DNA from: Site-B1 sp963722665
GTDB lineage: Bacteria > Bacteroidota > Bacteroidia > Flavobacteriales > Flavobacteriaceae
Length of the DNA: 64,000 bases
Assembly (NCBI GenBank): GCA_963722665.1
Contig: CAVRNW010000013.1
Location: 1 to 64,000 of the forward strand
Direction: 5' to 3'
Part shown: one piece after another, positions 44,305-53,499 of the stretch
Layout: each line of letters opens with the position of its first letter
How positions within the stretch are numbered: the stretch's first letter is position 1
Translations under genes and position numbers: made by a program
Notes under the pieces: model-generated
Database searches by the model: none
What the model was told of the DNA's origin: nothing
The model's input: the letters and a program-made list of their open reading frames with translations, nothing else

Positions 44305-47070
44305 TTAGAGTTGTTGATCCGGTTGTCTGCGTTGTTCGTATTTTATATCACTTAACACATTTGATTTTATACCAATAAAGAAGAACCAGGAACTTCTTGT
44401 ACTGAATGGCACCCAGCTAAAATTCATTTTCCAGCTTAACAGATCCCGTTCAAATCGAAGCTGTGTATAAGTAAATCCATTGTCTTTTAGATCATAGCCT
44501 GATGATGCCCCAACGCTCCAGCGCGGAGACAATTCAAGATCACCAGAAAACATTAGGGAATGTGATGATATTTCACTTTGCCTTACGGAGTTGCTGTAAT
44601 TTACCGTATAGGCCAATCTGACATTCCAGGGTATTTTATAATTGAATAGTTCACTAGACGTTTCTTTTTCATCGTCCTTATCGCTGAACTTATTATCGGA
44701 ATAATCTTCTGCCTTACCAAATAGATCATCGGTTCTGCCACCACTTCTGGCAGACTCATTTTCACTTTCTTTATCTCCTTTATCGTCAAAACTTTTGCTG
44801 GATAACGAATAGTTCATAGACATATTGGCATTGACCAGCCGGAATAAACTACCTCCATTATTAATATTAAGGGTGTTGATCCTTTGGTTGTTATTATTTA
44901 ATGCATAAGGGTCCAGGGTAGCGTTAAAATTCACTCCCAATTTATTATTAAAGAACTGGGTTCCTCCTGTTACTCTTACCGGGCTCAGTTTTAATGAATC
45001 GGCGGCCATGTTATAACTGGTGGAAAAATTCAAATTATTCAAAAGTATGATCTTTTTAGGTTCTGTAGCAGTGGTATCCTTAGGTTTAACTTTTGCCTCA
45101 AAATTATTGCTTAGGCTTAGCCCAACACTACTGGAGTATCTTCTGCTTGGTGCCCCAAAAATAGCATCTTCGAATCGGGTATATTCCTGAACTGTCGTTC
45201 CGTCGGCAGTGGCTATTTCATAATTCTCATAATACTGATCAAAGGACGGATTAATACTATAACTTATTGATGGTCTCATAACGTGTCGTATCGCCTGTAT
45301 TTTTGGATCGTTCCCTTGTTTTTTAAAATTGAACATGCCGTAAACAGTCGTGCCAATGCTTGTGCTGAAATTATAAGTTCTATACGCATCAAAACCATTG
45401 ATATCGGTCTCAACAACTTCATCAAGAATGGGATCATAAGATTTGTTGAGGGTCTTGAATGTCCAAACTTCCTGATAATTTGTACTGGCACTCATGCTGA
45501 AGTACTTGAATACTTTAAAATTAGTACTGATGGGAATACTATGCTGTACACCATTTTTTGCCTGATCGAACATTTCTTTTTTAAAGAAAAGTGAATCTGT
45601 TGTTTGAATTCTGTTCTCTGCCCGAATATTGTATTGCAGGTTAATATTTTGAAAGATTCCTTTTTTTGCTCCTGTTTTAGGTGCCAAAGGAAATATACGA
45701 CTCATACTTCCCTGGAAGGTTGGGAGAGTCATGTTAATGGTTTCTGTATTGGTATTTTGTGAATGCGTAACTGTTGCACTCATATTGACCTGAGGTTCTC
45801 CTTGAAAAGATTTTGAATAGGAAACAGAAGATGCCAAAGTATTATTTAAAAAATTAGGGACATTTAATTGATTTATTGACTGCTGATAATATCGGCTACT
45901 ACCTAAATTGACAGATGCTGAAAATCTGGAATTTGGGTTAGCCTTGGGATCCTGACTATGGGACCAGCGTATGTTATAAATGGTGCTTTTGCCATAATCG
46001 GGGAAACCACGTTCACTGGTAATTAAATTCTCATATCTAAAACTTAAATTTCCAGTAAAATTATATCTGTAAGCATAGTTTGTTTCCATTCTAAACCCAT
46101 AACTTCCATTTGTGTAATAGTCTCCAAGTAAAGCAAGATCTGCGTAATCACTAATGGCAAAATAATATCCTCCATTTTGAAGAAAATAACCTCTGGAACT
46201 TTGTTCTCCAAAAGTAGGGATGATCAATCCCGATGTTTGTTTCTCTGTCAGTGGAAAGAAACCGAATGGAAGTCCTATTGGAGTAGGAACATCTGCTATG
46301 ACCATATTTGTTGGACCTACAACAATTTTTTTCTTAGGAACGAATTTAATCTTGCTGGATTGAAAGTAATACTCCGGATTTTCAGGATCTTTAGAAGTTG
46401 TGAAACGTGCTTTAGACAGGAAAATAACCGAGTCATTTTCCTTCTTGGTCCTTTCTCCTAAAATGTTGAATCCGCTTTGCTCTGTTTTGGAATTGAATAT
46501 TAATGCCTTTTCAGTATCAAAATTAAAACGAATGGAATCGGGTTCAATAACATTATCACCTTGCTTAAATATAGGATGTTGTGAGTATACACCTAAAGTA
46601 TCTTTTAACCGACCTGCGTAAACTTCATTCTTCTTATAATCTATGACAATAATTCCCGCCTTTATCTCCATATCTTCATAATAGACTTCAGCTTCATTAT
46701 ATAAGTAGATCCTTTCTTCTTTTTGGTTTATAGATACATAATCAGTTGCCTTATAGTTGACCTTCCCTGTTAAAAATTCAGGTTTTAGTTTAACTGAATC
46801 CTGTTTTACACTATCTACTTCTTTAGTGGCAGTTAGTTTTACAATTGTGTCAAGTGAAATATTAAGGGGTTCTTTTTCGTTAATAACACTGGGCTTAATT
46901 TCACTACTTTTATTTGGTAGATCCTGAGCAAAACCAATGGTGTTGATAAGCACTGTAAAACTAAGAGCAAAAAATATTTTAATGATGTTTGTCTGCAATG
47001 CTTTTAATGTATTTTTGTAAAAGTATGGCTCGGTTTTTGAATTGTCAAAATTACATATATTTTTTGTCAA
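44305..47070 (-). CDS. LptD/OstA-like outer-membrane assembly protein
   Basis: 921 residues. After a signal-like helix (residues 29-48), an N-terminal OstA-type periplasmic domain (about 90-250: KATDYVSINQKEERIYLY, DKKNEVYAG-type strand turns) leads to a large C-terminal beta-barrel with many alternating strands, the typical LptD layout. It would insert lipopolysaccharide or lipo-oligosaccharide into the outer leaflet. It is divergent from the amidase gene, an arrangement conserved in Flavobacteriaceae. The first 28 residues before the signal are unusual, so the true start may lie downstream. Confidence 0.8.
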   Translation of the reverse strand: MTKNICNFDNSKTEPYFYKNTLKALQTNIIKIFFALSFTVLINTIGFAQDLPNKSSEIKPSVINEKEPLNISLDTIVKLTATKEVDSVKQDSVKLKPEFLTGKVNYKATDYVSINQKEERIYLYNEAEVYYEDMEIKAGIIVIDYKKNEVYAGRLKDTLGVYSQHPIFKQGDNVIEPDSIRFNFDTEKALIFNSKTEQSGFNILGERTKKENDSVIFLSKARFTTSKDPENPEYYFQSSKIKFVPKKKIVVGPTNMVIADVPTPIGLPFGFFPLTEKQTSGLIIPTFGEQSSRGYFLQNGGYYFAISDYADLALLGDYYTNGSYGFRMETNYAYRYNFTGNLSFRYENLITSERGFPDYGKSTIYNIRWSHSQDPKANPNSRFSASVNLGSSRYYQQSINQLNVPNFLNNTLASSVSYSKSFQGEPQVNMSATVTHSQNTNTETINMTLPTFQGSMSRIFPLAPKTGAKKGIFQNINLQYNIRAENRIQTTDSLFFKKEMFDQAKNGVQHSIPISTNFKVFKYFSMSASTNYQEVWTFKTLNKSYDPILDEVVETDINGFDAYRTYNFSTSIGTTVYGMFNFKKQGNDPKIQAIRHVMRPSISYSINPSFDQYYENYEIATADGTTVQEYTRFEDAIFGAPSRRYSSSVGLSLSNNFEAKVKPKDTTATEPKKIILLNNLNFSTSYNMAADSLKLSPVRVTGGTQFFNNKLGVNFNATLDPYALNNNNQRINTLNINNGGSLFRLVNANMSMNYSLSSKSFDDKGDKESENESARSGGRTDDLFGKAEDYSDNKFSDKDDEKETSSELFNYKIPWNVRLAYTVNYSNSVRQSEISSHSLMFSGDLELSPRWSVGASSGYDLKDNGFTYTQLRFERDLLSWKMNFSWVPFSTRSSWFFFIGIKSNVLSDIKYEQRRQPDQQL

Positions 47071-47132
47071 TAGTTTTTAAATTGAAAAAAATTAAATAAA
47101 TTAACAAAGTAAGTGAACAGCCTTTAATCTAT

Positions 47133-48233
47133 ATGAAAACGAGGAATTATCTACATTTCGTACTATTTATAATTATATTAACATTATTCTCTTTTTCGAC
47201 CAAAAACGAGGTTAAATTTAAAGATAAATTTATTGTTGTTCTTGATGCTGGTCATGGAGGTAAAGATCCCGGAAATATAGGGAATGGATACAGGGAAAGT
47301 ATTATTGCCTTAAAAATTGTTTTGGCTGTTGGGGCTGAACTCGAAAAGAATAAAGATATTAAGGTTATTTATACTCGAAAAACAGATAAGTTTCTGGAAC
47401 TTCATGAACGGGCAAAGATCGCGAATAAAGCCGATGCCGATCTCTTTGTATCCATTCATTGCAACTCACATAATTCCCCTGCAAATGGTACCGAAACATT
47501 TGTTTTAGGTTTACATGCAAATCAGCGTAACTTTGAAATTGCAAAAAAAGAGAATGAAGTTATCTTCCTGGAGGAGAATTATGACTTTCATTATGAAGGG
47601 TTCGATCCGAATTCACCGGAATCGTTGATAGGATTGAAATTAGTACAAGAAGATTATTTAGACCAAAGCATTCAATTAGCAAGTTTTGTTGAAGAAAATT
47701 TCAATAAGAAATTAAAAAGAAATACAAGAGGTGTTAAACAGGCCGGATTTTGGGTGTTACATAATACCTATATGCCAAGTGTATTGATCGAAACCGGATT
47801 TCTTACTTATAAAAAAGAAGGCATGTATTTAAACTCTTCAAAAGGCCAAAAGCAAATGTCTGAGGCCATAACAAATGCCATTTTGCTTTATAAATCTAAT
47901 CTGGATCAAAATGTTGGGGATAATATAGATTTGGATTCGCAGGCTTTCGAAGAAGAACTTATATTTAAAGATATAACATTTAAGGTGCAAATAGCAGCCA
48001 GTTCCAAAAAATTAGAAACTAAACCTTATAATTTTAAAGGGCTTAACGACATTTCCATAGAGAAAAGCGGGAGTGTATACAAGTATTTTTATGGAGCCAC
48101 CTCCGATTATAATAAAATTCAAAAATTAAAAGCTGAGACCAGAGAAAAAGGTTTCAAGTCTAGTTTTGTAGTGGCATACAAAAATGGAAAAAGAATTTCG
48201 TTGTCGGCTGCCTTAAAAACTCCTGCCGATTAG
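47133..48233 (+). CDS. N-acetylmuramoyl-L-alanine amidase (Amidase_3)
   Basis: 366 residues with an N-terminal signal/anchor. The catalytic zinc domain has VVLDAGHGGKDPGN (zinc His), VFVSIHCNSH-like FVSIHCNSHN, and PSVLIETGFLTYKKEG (Glu). A C-terminal SPOR-like segment (about 280-360) with FKVQIAASSKKL would bind septal peptidoglycan. Removes stem peptides during division. Divergent from the LptD-like gene and followed by an MCE gene. Confidence 0.93.
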   Translation: MKTRNYLHFVLFIIILTLFSFSTKNEVKFKDKFIVVLDAGHGGKDPGNIGNGYRESIIALKIVLAVGAELEKNKDIKVIYTRKTDKFLELHERAKIANKADADLFVSIHCNSHNSPANGTETFVLGLHANQRNFEIAKKENEVIFLEENYDFHYEGFDPNSPESLIGLKLVQEDYLDQSIQLASFVEENFNKKLKRNTRGVKQAGFWVLHNTYMPSVLIETGFLTYKKEGMYLNSSKGQKQMSEAITNAILLYKSNLDQNVGDNIDLDSQAFEEELIFKDITFKVQIAASSKKLETKPYNFKGLNDISIEKSGSVYKYFYGATSDYNKIQKLKAETREKGFKSSFVVAYKNGKRISLSAALKTPAD

Positions 48234-48288
48234 ATTAGTATTTCTTATATTAATTGCTAATTTTGTGAATCATTAAACTTGAAAAATC

Positions 48289-49221
48289 TTGAAAATAACA
48301 AGGGAAGTTAAAACCGCAATTTTAGTCATTTCAGGTATTTTGCTATTCATTTACCTTTTTAATTTTTTAAAAGGAAATGACATCCTGGATTCATCAAGGA
48401 CTTTTTATACCATTTATGATAATGTTGAGGGTCTGGAACCTTCCACACCTGTAACAATTAACGGATTGAATGTAGGAAAGGTTCAGGAAATTAGTTTTAT
48501 GGATGATGGCTCGGGAAAATTACTGGTAAAATTAATGGTTGAGGAAGAATTTGAATTCTCAAAGAATAGTAAGGCACAGCTTTATGAAGCCGGACTGATT
48601 GGTGGTAAAGCCGTTGCAATAATTCCGGCTTTTGACAATGCCGAAAAAGCGGTTAAAGGAGATTATTTAAAGGGAACGAATAAAGCCGGTTTAAGTGAAC
48701 TGGTAAATAAAAGATTAACTCCACTTCAAGAAAAGTTGGAAACAACTATCGTAAGCGCAGATTCCCTTTTATTGAATATCAATAGTGTTTTTGATGAACG
48801 TACAAAAACCAATCTAAGGAATAGTATTGCAGAATTGAACAGTACGATCTCATCATTTAAAACAACATCTACATCTTTAAATGAATTAGTAGTTAATAAT
48901 CAGGATAATTTGGAATCTACTTTAAAGAATATTGAAAATATTTCAAATAACCTTTCTGAAATAACTGACTCTATTGTAAAATCAGATTTAGCACAGACAA
49001 TCACAAATCTTGAAAACACGATCTCAAACTTTAACTCTATTTTGGTGAAAATTGAAAACGGTGAAGGTTCGATGGGCAAATTAATGAAAGAGGAAGGTCT
49101 TTACAATAATTTGGAAGGTGCTACCAGAGAATTGGAAGCACTACTTAAAGACATAAAAATACATCCAAAACGCTATTTTAGAATATTGTCTAAAAAAGAA
49201 ATACCATACAGCGAGAATTAA
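48289..49221 (+). CDS. MCE/MlaD-family protein (second system)
   Basis: 310 residues. N-terminal membrane helix (about 8-27), then an MCE domain with NVEGLEPSTPVTINGLNVGKV, and a helical C-terminal half with Asn/Ser-rich heptads. TTG start at 48289; no ATG in frame before it. It has no adjacent permease or ATPase, so it may use a distant MlaE/F pair, possibly the one at 21129-22694. Confidence 0.88.
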   Translation: MKITREVKTAILVISGILLFIYLFNFLKGNDILDSSRTFYTIYDNVEGLEPSTPVTINGLNVGKVQEISFMDDGSGKLLVKLMVEEEFEFSKNSKAQLYEAGLIGGKAVAIIPAFDNAEKAVKGDYLKGTNKAGLSELVNKRLTPLQEKLETTIVSADSLLLNINSVFDERTKTNLRNSIAELNSTISSFKTTSTSLNELVVNNQDNLESTLKNIENISNNLSEITDSIVKSDLAQTITNLENTISNFNSILVKIENGEGSMGKLMKEEGLYNNLEGATRELEALLKDIKIHPKRYFRILSKKEIPYSEN

Positions 49222-49233
49222 TCTTATTTAAAA

Positions 49234-50544
49234 ATGATAAGTTTTATACCTAATATACTTTTTGCAATAGTCCTTTTTTTAGGTGTTGGATATTTTGTCC
49301 GTAACGTAATTAAACTCAGACGAAATATTAAGTTAGGTCGTGATATAGATGTAAGCGATAATAAATCACAACGTTGGAAAAATATGTCCATGATTGCCCT
49401 TGGACAAAGTAAAATGGTGCGTCGTCCGGTAGCAGGAATTTTGCATATCATTGTTTATGTTGGATTTATCATTATTAACATAGAAGTATTAGAAATTATC
49501 ATTGATGGATTATTTGGCACACATAGAATATTCTCGGAAATTGGTAGTATATATGGATTTTTAATCAATTCCTTTGAAATATTGGCAGTTTTGGTTCTTG
49601 TTGCTGTCACTGTGTTTTGGATTAGAAGAATGGTTATAAGAATTCCTCGTTTCTGGAATAAAGAAATGACTAAATGGCCAAAAAATGATGCCTTAAACAT
49701 TCTCTATTTCGAAATGGTTTTAATGTCATTATTCCTGATCATGAATGCAACCGATATCTCTTTTCAGCAAATGAGTTCAGGGAATTTAATCAGTCAGTTC
49801 ATAGCACCTTGGTTTGATGGCCTATCCGAAGGAACAATTCATGCCATTGAGAGGACAGCATGGTGGATTCATATAGTGGGAATCCTTATTTTCCTTAACT
49901 ACTTATATTTTTCAAAACATTTACATATTCTCTTAGCATTTCCAAATACATTTTACGAGAGTTTAAAACCACTAGGAGAAATTAATAATCTGGAAGCTGT
50001 AACTAAGGAAGTCAGACTCATGATGGACCCTAATGTTGATCCTTTTGCAGCACCTGCAGAAGGTACAGCCAATGAAGTACCAGCTAAATTTGGAGCTAGT
50101 GATGTACAAGATCTAAACTGGCTTCAATTGTTGAACGCCTATACTTGTACGGAATGTGGTCGTTGTACCAGTGAATGTCCTGCTAATCAAACAGGAAAAA
50201 AATTATCTCCTAGAAAGATCATGATGGACACCAGAGACAGACTGGAAGAAGTTGGAAAGAATATAGATACAAATAAGGGTCAATTTAAAGATGATGGCAA
50301 GCAATTACTGGACAATTACATATCCAGGGAAGAACTTTGGGCCTGTACATCCTGTAATGCTTGTGTTGAAGCTTGTCCTGTTAGCATCAACCCATTATCA
50401 ATAATTTTAGATATGAGAAGATATCTGGTTATGGAACAGTCAGCAGCACCAGCAGAATTGAATACAATGATGACCAATATTGAAAATAATGGTGCACCTT
50501 GGCCTTATAATCAAATGGACAGATTGAATTGGAAAGACGAATAG
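49234..50544 (+). CDS. Membrane Fe-S oxidoreductase (heterodisulfide reductase-like)
   Basis: 436 residues. About five N-terminal membrane helices (residues 1-240, NarI-like), then two 4Fe-4S motifs, CTECGRCTSECPANQ and CTSCNACVEACPVS. Likely passes electrons from quinol to a cytoplasmic partner. The next gene encodes a CCG-domain protein, so the two form a unit like HdrDE- or GlpBC-type complexes. Confidence 0.9.
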   Translation: MISFIPNILFAIVLFLGVGYFVRNVIKLRRNIKLGRDIDVSDNKSQRWKNMSMIALGQSKMVRRPVAGILHIIVYVGFIIINIEVLEIIIDGLFGTHRIFSEIGSIYGFLINSFEILAVLVLVAVTVFWIRRMVIRIPRFWNKEMTKWPKNDALNILYFEMVLMSLFLIMNATDISFQQMSSGNLISQFIAPWFDGLSEGTIHAIERTAWWIHIVGILIFLNYLYFSKHLHILLAFPNTFYESLKPLGEINNLEAVTKEVRLMMDPNVDPFAAPAEGTANEVPAKFGASDVQDLNWLQLLNAYTCTECGRCTSECPANQTGKKLSPRKIMMDTRDRLEEVGKNIDTNKGQFKDDGKQLLDNYISREELWACTSCNACVEACPVSINPLSIILDMRRYLVMEQSAAPAELNTMMTNIENNGAPWPYNQMDRLNWKDE

Positions 50545-50584
50545 CTTATTAAATGTTTATAAATTTATAAAATCAAAATAGAAA

Positions 50585-51376
50585 ATGAGCGAACAACTTA
50601 AAGTGCCGACAATGGCAGAATTTATGGCTCAAGGCAAGCAACCCGAAGTTTTATTTTGGGTAGGTTGTGCCGGAAGTTTTGATGATAGAGCAAAAAAGAT
50701 CACAAAAGCCTTCGTTAAGCTACTCAACAAGGCTAAAGTTGAATTTGCTGTTCTTGGAACAGAAGAAAGTTGTACAGGTGATCCTGCAAAACGAGCCGGA
50801 AATGAGTTTTTGTTTCAAATGCAGGCTGTTACCAATATTGAGGTTTTGAATGGGTATGAAATAAAAAAGATAGTTACTGCGTGTCCGCATTGTTTTAATA
50901 CTTTAAAGAATGAATATCCAGGGTTAGGAGGGAATTATGAGGTCTTGCATCATACTGAGTTTTTAAAGAACTTATTGGATGAAGGCCGATTGACAGTTGA
51001 AGGTGGTCAATTCAAAGGTAAGCGTATTACATTTCACGACCCTTGTTATTTAGGCAGAGCGAATAATGTTTATGAAGCACCCAGAGATCTGATCAAAAAA
51101 CTGGAGGCTGAATTGATCGAAATGAAAAATTGTCGTAAGGATGGTTTATGTTGTGGAGCGGGAGGTGCTCAAATGTTTAAGGATTCTGAAAAAGGAGATA
51201 AGGAGGTCAACATAGAACGTACTGAACAGGCCTTGGAAACAAAGCCGGAAATAATTGCGGCCGGATGTCCGTTTTGTAATACCATGATGACCGATGGTGT
51301 GAAAGTTAAAGAAAAGGAAGACTCAATAAAAGTAATGGATATAGCCGAATTAATTGCAAATGCACAAGATCTGTAA
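50585..51376 (+). CDS. CCG-domain Fe-S protein (HdrB/GlpC-like)
   Basis: 263 residues. Two CCG-type cysteine sets: a first around VGCAGSFDD, and a second around HDPCYLGR...CRKDGLCCGAGGAQ with GCPFCNTMM. These bind a noncubane or 4Fe-4S cluster in heterodisulfide reductase family members. Partner of the preceding membrane protein, and followed with no gap by a hypothetical gene. Substrate unknown. Confidence 0.9.
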   Translation: MSEQLKVPTMAEFMAQGKQPEVLFWVGCAGSFDDRAKKITKAFVKLLNKAKVEFAVLGTEESCTGDPAKRAGNEFLFQMQAVTNIEVLNGYEIKKIVTACPHCFNTLKNEYPGLGGNYEVLHHTEFLKNLLDEGRLTVEGGQFKGKRITFHDPCYLGRANNVYEAPRDLIKKLEAELIEMKNCRKDGLCCGAGGAQMFKDSEKGDKEVNIERTEQALETKPEIIAAGCPFCNTMMTDGVKVKEKEDSIKVMDIAELIANAQDL

Positions 51377-51859
51377 ATGATAGTAGAATTCGATAAACTA
51401 CCGGAAACCTCAAAAGTTTGGATATATCAATCCAATCGTTCCTTTAATGAGAAAGAACTTGGTGAGATCAAGACAAGATTAATAGAGTTTTTAGGTAAAT
51501 GGTCAACCCATGGGAAAGATTTAGAAGCCAGTTTTGAGTTAAAATACAAGCGCTTTATTGTTATTGCCTTAAATCAAGAAATTAATTCTGCAAGTGGCTG
51601 TTCTATAGATGATTCTGTAGGGTTTATTCAACAATTAGAAAAGGACTATAATGTGGATCTTTTAGACAAAATGAACGTATCCTATAAGCAAGGAGAATTC
51701 ATTGCATACAAGCCACTAACAGATTTCAAAAAAATGGCAAAGGAAAAGGCAGTTTCCAAAAACACCATTGTGTTCAACAATCTGGTTAATAATATAGCCG
51801 AATATAAAGAAAACTGGGAAGTTCCTGCAAGTGATAGCTGGCATAGCAGATTTGTTTAA
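51377..51859 (+). CDS. Conserved hypothetical protein (often misnamed ABC ATPase)
   Basis: 160 residues, with SNRSFNEKELGEI, FLGKWSTHG, and SASGCSIDDSVGFIQQLE. ABC motifs are absent, although homologues are sometimes labelled 'ABC transporter ATPase'. It starts immediately after the Fe-S gene stop and probably belongs to the same transcript. Role unknown. Confidence 0.8.
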   Translation: MIVEFDKLPETSKVWIYQSNRSFNEKELGEIKTRLIEFLGKWSTHGKDLEASFELKYKRFIVIALNQEINSASGCSIDDSVGFIQQLEKDYNVDLLDKMNVSYKQGEFIAYKPLTDFKKMAKEKAVSKNTIVFNNLVNNIAEYKENWEVPASDSWHSRFV

Positions 51860-52041
51860 CAGACCCATCTTAGAAGAATTCATTGTGTTTTACCAATTTT
51901 TATTTTTCATGTTTTACATTCTGTATTTTATTCTACCTGGTTTGTTTTATAATCAAAATATCTGGGTATTTAACCCAAAAAAACTTTCATATATAAAATA
52001 GAATATTGAATTTTATGGCTTATAACGAGTAAATAGAAAAT

Positions 52042-53265
52042 ATGGCTAACGATATTATCTTATTAAACATTTGGGGACAGGACAAACCGGGATTAACATC
52101 TGGTTTGACAACGGTATTAGCAGAATATGGTGCTAAGGTTTTAGATATCGGGCAAGCTAATATCCACGATACATTATCTTTAGGTATATTATTTGAAATT
52201 CAATCCGGAGAGAAGTCAGCAGCAGTATTAAAAGATTTGCTTTTTAAGTCTTATGAGCTTGGTATTAAAGCTAAATTTACACCAATCACACTGGAAAATT
52301 ATGAAAAATGGGTAACTCTTCAGGGTAAAAACCGATATATTGTCACGATTCTGGGAGAAAAATTAGGAGCCAAACAAATAGCAGAAGTTACGAAAGTAAT
52401 TTCAGAAAAGAATTTAAATATAGATTCTATAAAAAGACTTACGGGACGACAGTCTCTTATTAAAAAAGAGGAATATCCAAGAGCTTCTATCCAGCTATCT
52501 ATAAGAGGAAAAATAGATAATAAAGCTGAGTTTACAGAAAAGTTCATGCAAATTTCACATGATCTTGATGTCGATATTGCTTTTCAAGAAGATAATATTT
52601 ACAGACGTAACAGGCGCTTGGTTTGTTTCGATATGGACTCAACACTAATTCAAACTGAAGTCATTGATGAATTGGCAATATTAGCTGGTGTTGGTGATGA
52701 AGTTAAAGCAATTACTGAACTGGCAATGCAAGGAGAAATAGACTTTAGTGAAAGCTTTATAAGACGGATGAAGCTATTAAAAGGATTGAAGGAAGAAGTT
52801 CTTCATGAAGTTGCTGTTAATCTGCCTATAACTAAGGGGGCGAGAAGACTTATTGATACCTTAAAAAGCTATGGATTCAAGACAGCCATTTTATCAGGTG
52901 GGTTTTCGTACTTTGGTCACTATTTGCAAAAGGAACTGGGTATAGATTACGTTTATGCAAATCAGTTAGAAATTAAAGATGGTGCTTTAACCGGTGGATA
53001 TATTGGAGAAATTGTTGATGGAAACAAAAAAGCAGAATACCTCAAAGAAATTGCACAAAAAGAAGGTATAGATATCAATCAGACAATTGCGGTGGGTGAT
53101 GGTGCAAATGATCTTGCTATGCTTAATCTTGCAGGTTTGGGAATCGCTTATCATGCCAAACCAACAGTAAAAGATACTGCACAAAATTCAATATCCAGTA
53201 TCGGATTAGATGGTGTCTTGTATTTGTTAGGTTATCACGATAGACATATAGATCTACTTGAATAG
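52042..53265 (+). CDS. serB: Phosphoserine phosphatase with ACT domains
   Basis: 407 residues. Two ACT domains (about 1-180), then a HAD domain with FDMDSTLIQTEVIDELA (Asp nucleophile), ILSGGFSYF, and AVGDGANDLAMLNLAG (motifs III-IV). Last step of serine synthesis. ACT domains imply allosteric control by an amino acid, perhaps serine. Confidence 0.93.
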   Translation: MANDIILLNIWGQDKPGLTSGLTTVLAEYGAKVLDIGQANIHDTLSLGILFEIQSGEKSAAVLKDLLFKSYELGIKAKFTPITLENYEKWVTLQGKNRYIVTILGEKLGAKQIAEVTKVISEKNLNIDSIKRLTGRQSLIKKEEYPRASIQLSIRGKIDNKAEFTEKFMQISHDLDVDIAFQEDNIYRRNRRLVCFDMDSTLIQTEVIDELAILAGVGDEVKAITELAMQGEIDFSESFIRRMKLLKGLKEEVLHEVAVNLPITKGARRLIDTLKSYGFKTAILSGGFSYFGHYLQKELGIDYVYANQLEIKDGALTGGYIGEIVDGNKKAEYLKEIAQKEGIDINQTIAVGDGANDLAMLNLAGLGIAYHAKPTVKDTAQNSISSIGLDGVLYLLGYHDRHIDLLE

Positions 53266-53499
53266 ATTAAATGCTGCAATTGATTTATAAAATTTGTCGA
53301 AAGGCATTATTTGTATCACAAAATAACGATAGATACACTATTATAATTAATAAGGCTGTAGATAATATTGATCGAGAAGCCGTAGCTTATATTGATAGGC
53401 ATTTATTATTCCTGATTAAATCTATCTTAAAGTACTTTATTCTTCAGGTTAAAAATACTAATTTGCCGAAGTTTTTGTTATAGCTTTAAAATTTTACAC

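Noticed and set aside
53271..53483. 70-residue ORF between serB and the GH3 fusion
   Set aside because: Starts 6 nt after serB, has no recognisable features and a composition like AT-rich noncoding DNA. Not called.
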